Assembly (NCBI GenBank): GCA_014763835.1
Contig: JACXUQ010000064.1
Location: 1-7,128 of the forward strand
Length of the DNA stretch: 7,128 nucleotides
Reading direction: 5' to 3'
Source: Thiotrichales bacterium
Lineage (GTDB): Bacteria; Pseudomonadota; Gammaproteobacteria; Thiomicrospirales; Thiomicrospiraceae
The notes under the pieces are model-generated. The model saw nothing but the letters and a program-made list of their open reading frames with translations. It did no database searches and was not told the DNA's origin. Numbering within the stretch: position 1 is the first letter of the stretch; every line of letters starts with the position of its first letter. This document shows positions 5,724-7,128 of the stretch, piece after piece. Made by a program: the position numbers and the translations under genes.

Positions 5724-5863
5724 CTTGAGACTTGAAATCCGTAGTCAATTCAAAAGGGGTATTTTACCCTTTTAGGTTGTCTAAATGATAAAATTGCGGG
5801 TTTAAATTCATTCGTAAAACTCAGCAGGCCGGTTTGGCTGTTGGGTAAGGATAGTTCAAGCTT
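5724..5863. promoter_or_regulatory. Divergent promoter region with an AAAAGGG/CCCTTTT dyad
   Basis: This 140-bp gap lies between the minus-strand phosphatase operon and the plus-strand phosphoethanolamine transferase. AAAAGGG (5752-5758) and CCCTTTT (5767-5773) form a dyad that extends to TA/TA around a TTT loop, with one bulged G. It covers a minus-strand -10 candidate TAAAAT (5761-5766) whose -35 is poor. A plus-strand -10 candidate TAAAAT is at 5789-5794, also without a good -35. Both operons may thus be driven from here and one dyad could act as an operator. These promoter calls are weak. A plus-strand ribosome site AAGGA is at 5847-5851. Confidence 0.35.
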
Positions 5864-7128
5864 GTGAAACGCTATTTTCGTTCGCCCTGGTGGGCGGTGT
5901 TTTTTATATTTTTCTTTCCGCTTTTAGTCGTGCACAGCTATGTCGAGTTTGTACGCGATTCCGAGCTGAACGCCCGTCTGGGTTGGTTGTTGATGGTGGG
6001 CGGTTTGGCCTATCTGTTGCGCCATACCTGGTTGCAGAAAATCATGCTGGGACTTCTGGCATTGATGGCGCTGTCCGGGGCATTTGATATTCTGTATGCG
6101 TCAACCTTTGGCGGGGTGTTTACCTCCGCGTCGTTTGAGGCGATGGCTTTGACCGATACCCATGAAGGCTGGGAATTTCTGCTCGCCTATGCGTCGTTTG
6201 CGAATGTGAGTTTGTTGGCCTTTTATGTGGCGGTGGTGACACTGTCGTTACGTAATATCGATTTCAAAACGATAGAAACCAAACGTCAGCGGTTTTTTGC
6301 CGGCTTGGGCGTGTTGATGGTGGTCGTGGCCGTCCAGCAGGTCTATGACCGGGGACGTTATTTTGACGTGATTCCGGGTTTCGTCGGTGTGGGTATCGAT
6401 TTCGCCCGAGGGCATGAGGGCATGGAAGCGGTGATTAACGCGCGCCAGGCGCTCTATGCGACCAAAGCCTTTAGTGCAACCATGCAAACTACCGAGCCGC
6501 AAACCTATGTGGTGGTGATTGGCGAGTCGATGAACCGCCACCATTTGCAGGTTTACGGCTATAGCCGCCCGACGACCCCGGCATTGCAGGCTCACCAGGC
6601 TGAATACTTACGTTTTGACAATGTGGTCTCGGCATTCGCACAGACCAGTCCGTCGCTGCGGGTGGCGTTGACGGAGGCGAATGTGCAGAACAAGTGGGCT
6701 TACGACAAGGCGATCAGCCTGGTCGGCGCGGCGAAAAAAGCGGGCTTCAAAACCTTCTGGATTTCCAATCAGCAGCCGTCGCGGATTCCCACCACGCCTT
6801 TAGCGGCAATGGCTGACGCGGCGCATTTTATCAGTCATGATTTCAACGGGGTGGAGAACCATCGCTATGACGGTTATCTGCTGCCTTCAGTGGAGAAAGC
6901 GTTGAGCGATCCGGCGGCCCATAAGGTCATTTTTGTGCATCTGATGGGCAGTCATTTGCAGTACCGTAACCGCTATCCCGAAGAGTTTGCCGTATTCAAT
7001 GGCAAGGATGGAGTGAGTGCTTACACTGATGATTTGTCGTCTTCGCAGCTGCAATATATTAATGAATATGACAACTCGGTGCGTTATACCGATTTTGTGC
7101 TCGGTAAAATCATGGATTTGCTGAAGCA
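5864..7128 (+). CDS. Phosphoethanolamine transferase, EptA/CptA-like (runs off right edge)
   Basis: The first 421 codons of an inner-membrane enzyme of the alkaline phosphatase/sulfatase superfamily. Such enzymes move phosphoethanolamine from phosphatidylethanolamine to lipid A or core sugars on the periplasmic side, changing charge and cationic peptide resistance. Hydrophobic segments lie near residues 8-27, 40-52, 58-78, 105-129 and 146-162. The catalytic domain begins at about 213 with VVVIGESMNRHHLQVYGYSR (216-235), then PTTP, and has HLMGSHLQY (359-367) and EYDNSVRYTDFVL (401-413), all typical of the family. Glu221 is the likely zinc ligand. Ser222 occupies the place of the nucleophilic Thr of EptA/MCR proteins. 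The Asp-His zinc ligands lie beyond the window. Start GTG at 5864 follows an in-frame TAG (5852-5854), with AAGGA 12 nt upstream. No nearer in-frame ATG gives the first membrane helix. EptA, EptB and CptA cannot be separated. Confidence 0.87.
   Translation, partial: MKRYFRSPWWAVFFIFFFPLLVVHSYVEFVRDSELNARLGWLLMVGGLAYLLRHTWLQKIMLGLLALMALSGAFDILYASTFGGVFTSASFEAMALTDTHEGWEFLLAYASFANVSLLAFYVAVVTLSLRNIDFKTIETKRQRFFAGLGVLMVVVAVQQVYDRGRYFDVIPGFVGVGIDFARGHEGMEAVINARQALYATKAFSATMQTTEPQTYVVVIGESMNRHHLQVYGYSRPTTPALQAHQAEYLRFDNVVSAFAQTSPSLRVALTEANVQNKWAYDKAISLVGAAKKAGFKTFWISNQQPSRIPTTPLAAMADAAHFISHDFNGVENHRYDGYLLPSVEKALSDPAAHKVIFVHLMGSHLQYRNRYPEEFAVFNGKDGVSAYTDDLSSSQLQYINEYDNSVRYTDFVLGKIMDLLK

Noticed and set aside
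1..7128. CRISPR array, tRNA, rRNA, phage or toxin-antitoxin genes
   Set aside because: No regularly spaced direct repeats, tRNA-like cloverleaf or such gene families were seen on either strand.

Overview
The window looks like chromosome of a gammaproteobacterium with moderate G+C. The evidence is an LPS-type outer membrane gene set (MsbA, an LpxL/HtrB-type acyltransferase, a phosphoethanolamine transferase), an ilvE gene followed by a small NDUFS6-like zinc-binding protein, and close spacing with clear Shine-Dalgarno sites. Protein wording is reminiscent of sulfur-oxidising Thiomicrospira/Hydrogenovibrio-type bacteria, but that placement is only an impression.

Left part (1-1016): the first 138 codons of argD run off the left edge on the minus strand. 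Ahead of argD is a good sigma70-like promoter and then, before the gene, a terminator-like hairpin with a T-run. This suggests an attenuated leader or a small RNA. Between that promoter and ilvE sits a 265-bp MITE-like element (601-865) with 32-33-bp terminal inverted repeats, a structured interior and no transposase gene.

Middle (1017-2334): ilvE and a 69-aa zinc-binding protein form a plus-strand pair ended by a strong bidirectional terminator (2226-2266), itself inside a longer inverted repeat. A 27-bp perfect palindrome flanked by TTAA (2335-2369) reads as a collapsed copy of the same element, with its two ends joined. It supplies the last codons and the stop codon of the converging acyltransferase gene.

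Right part (2335-7128): a minus-strand operon runs phosphatase, then msbA, then lpxL-like acyltransferase, with gaps of 12 bp and a 4-bp ATGA overlap. A divergent plus-strand gene encodes a membrane phosphoethanolamine transferase of the EptA/CptA family and is cut off by the right edge. Together these genes make, flip and decorate lipid A. The phosphatase (Cys-X5-Arg) is the least explained member. No new defence or mobile system is evident. The most notable features are the element ends recruited as coding sequence, the argD leader and the phosphatase in a lipid A operon.
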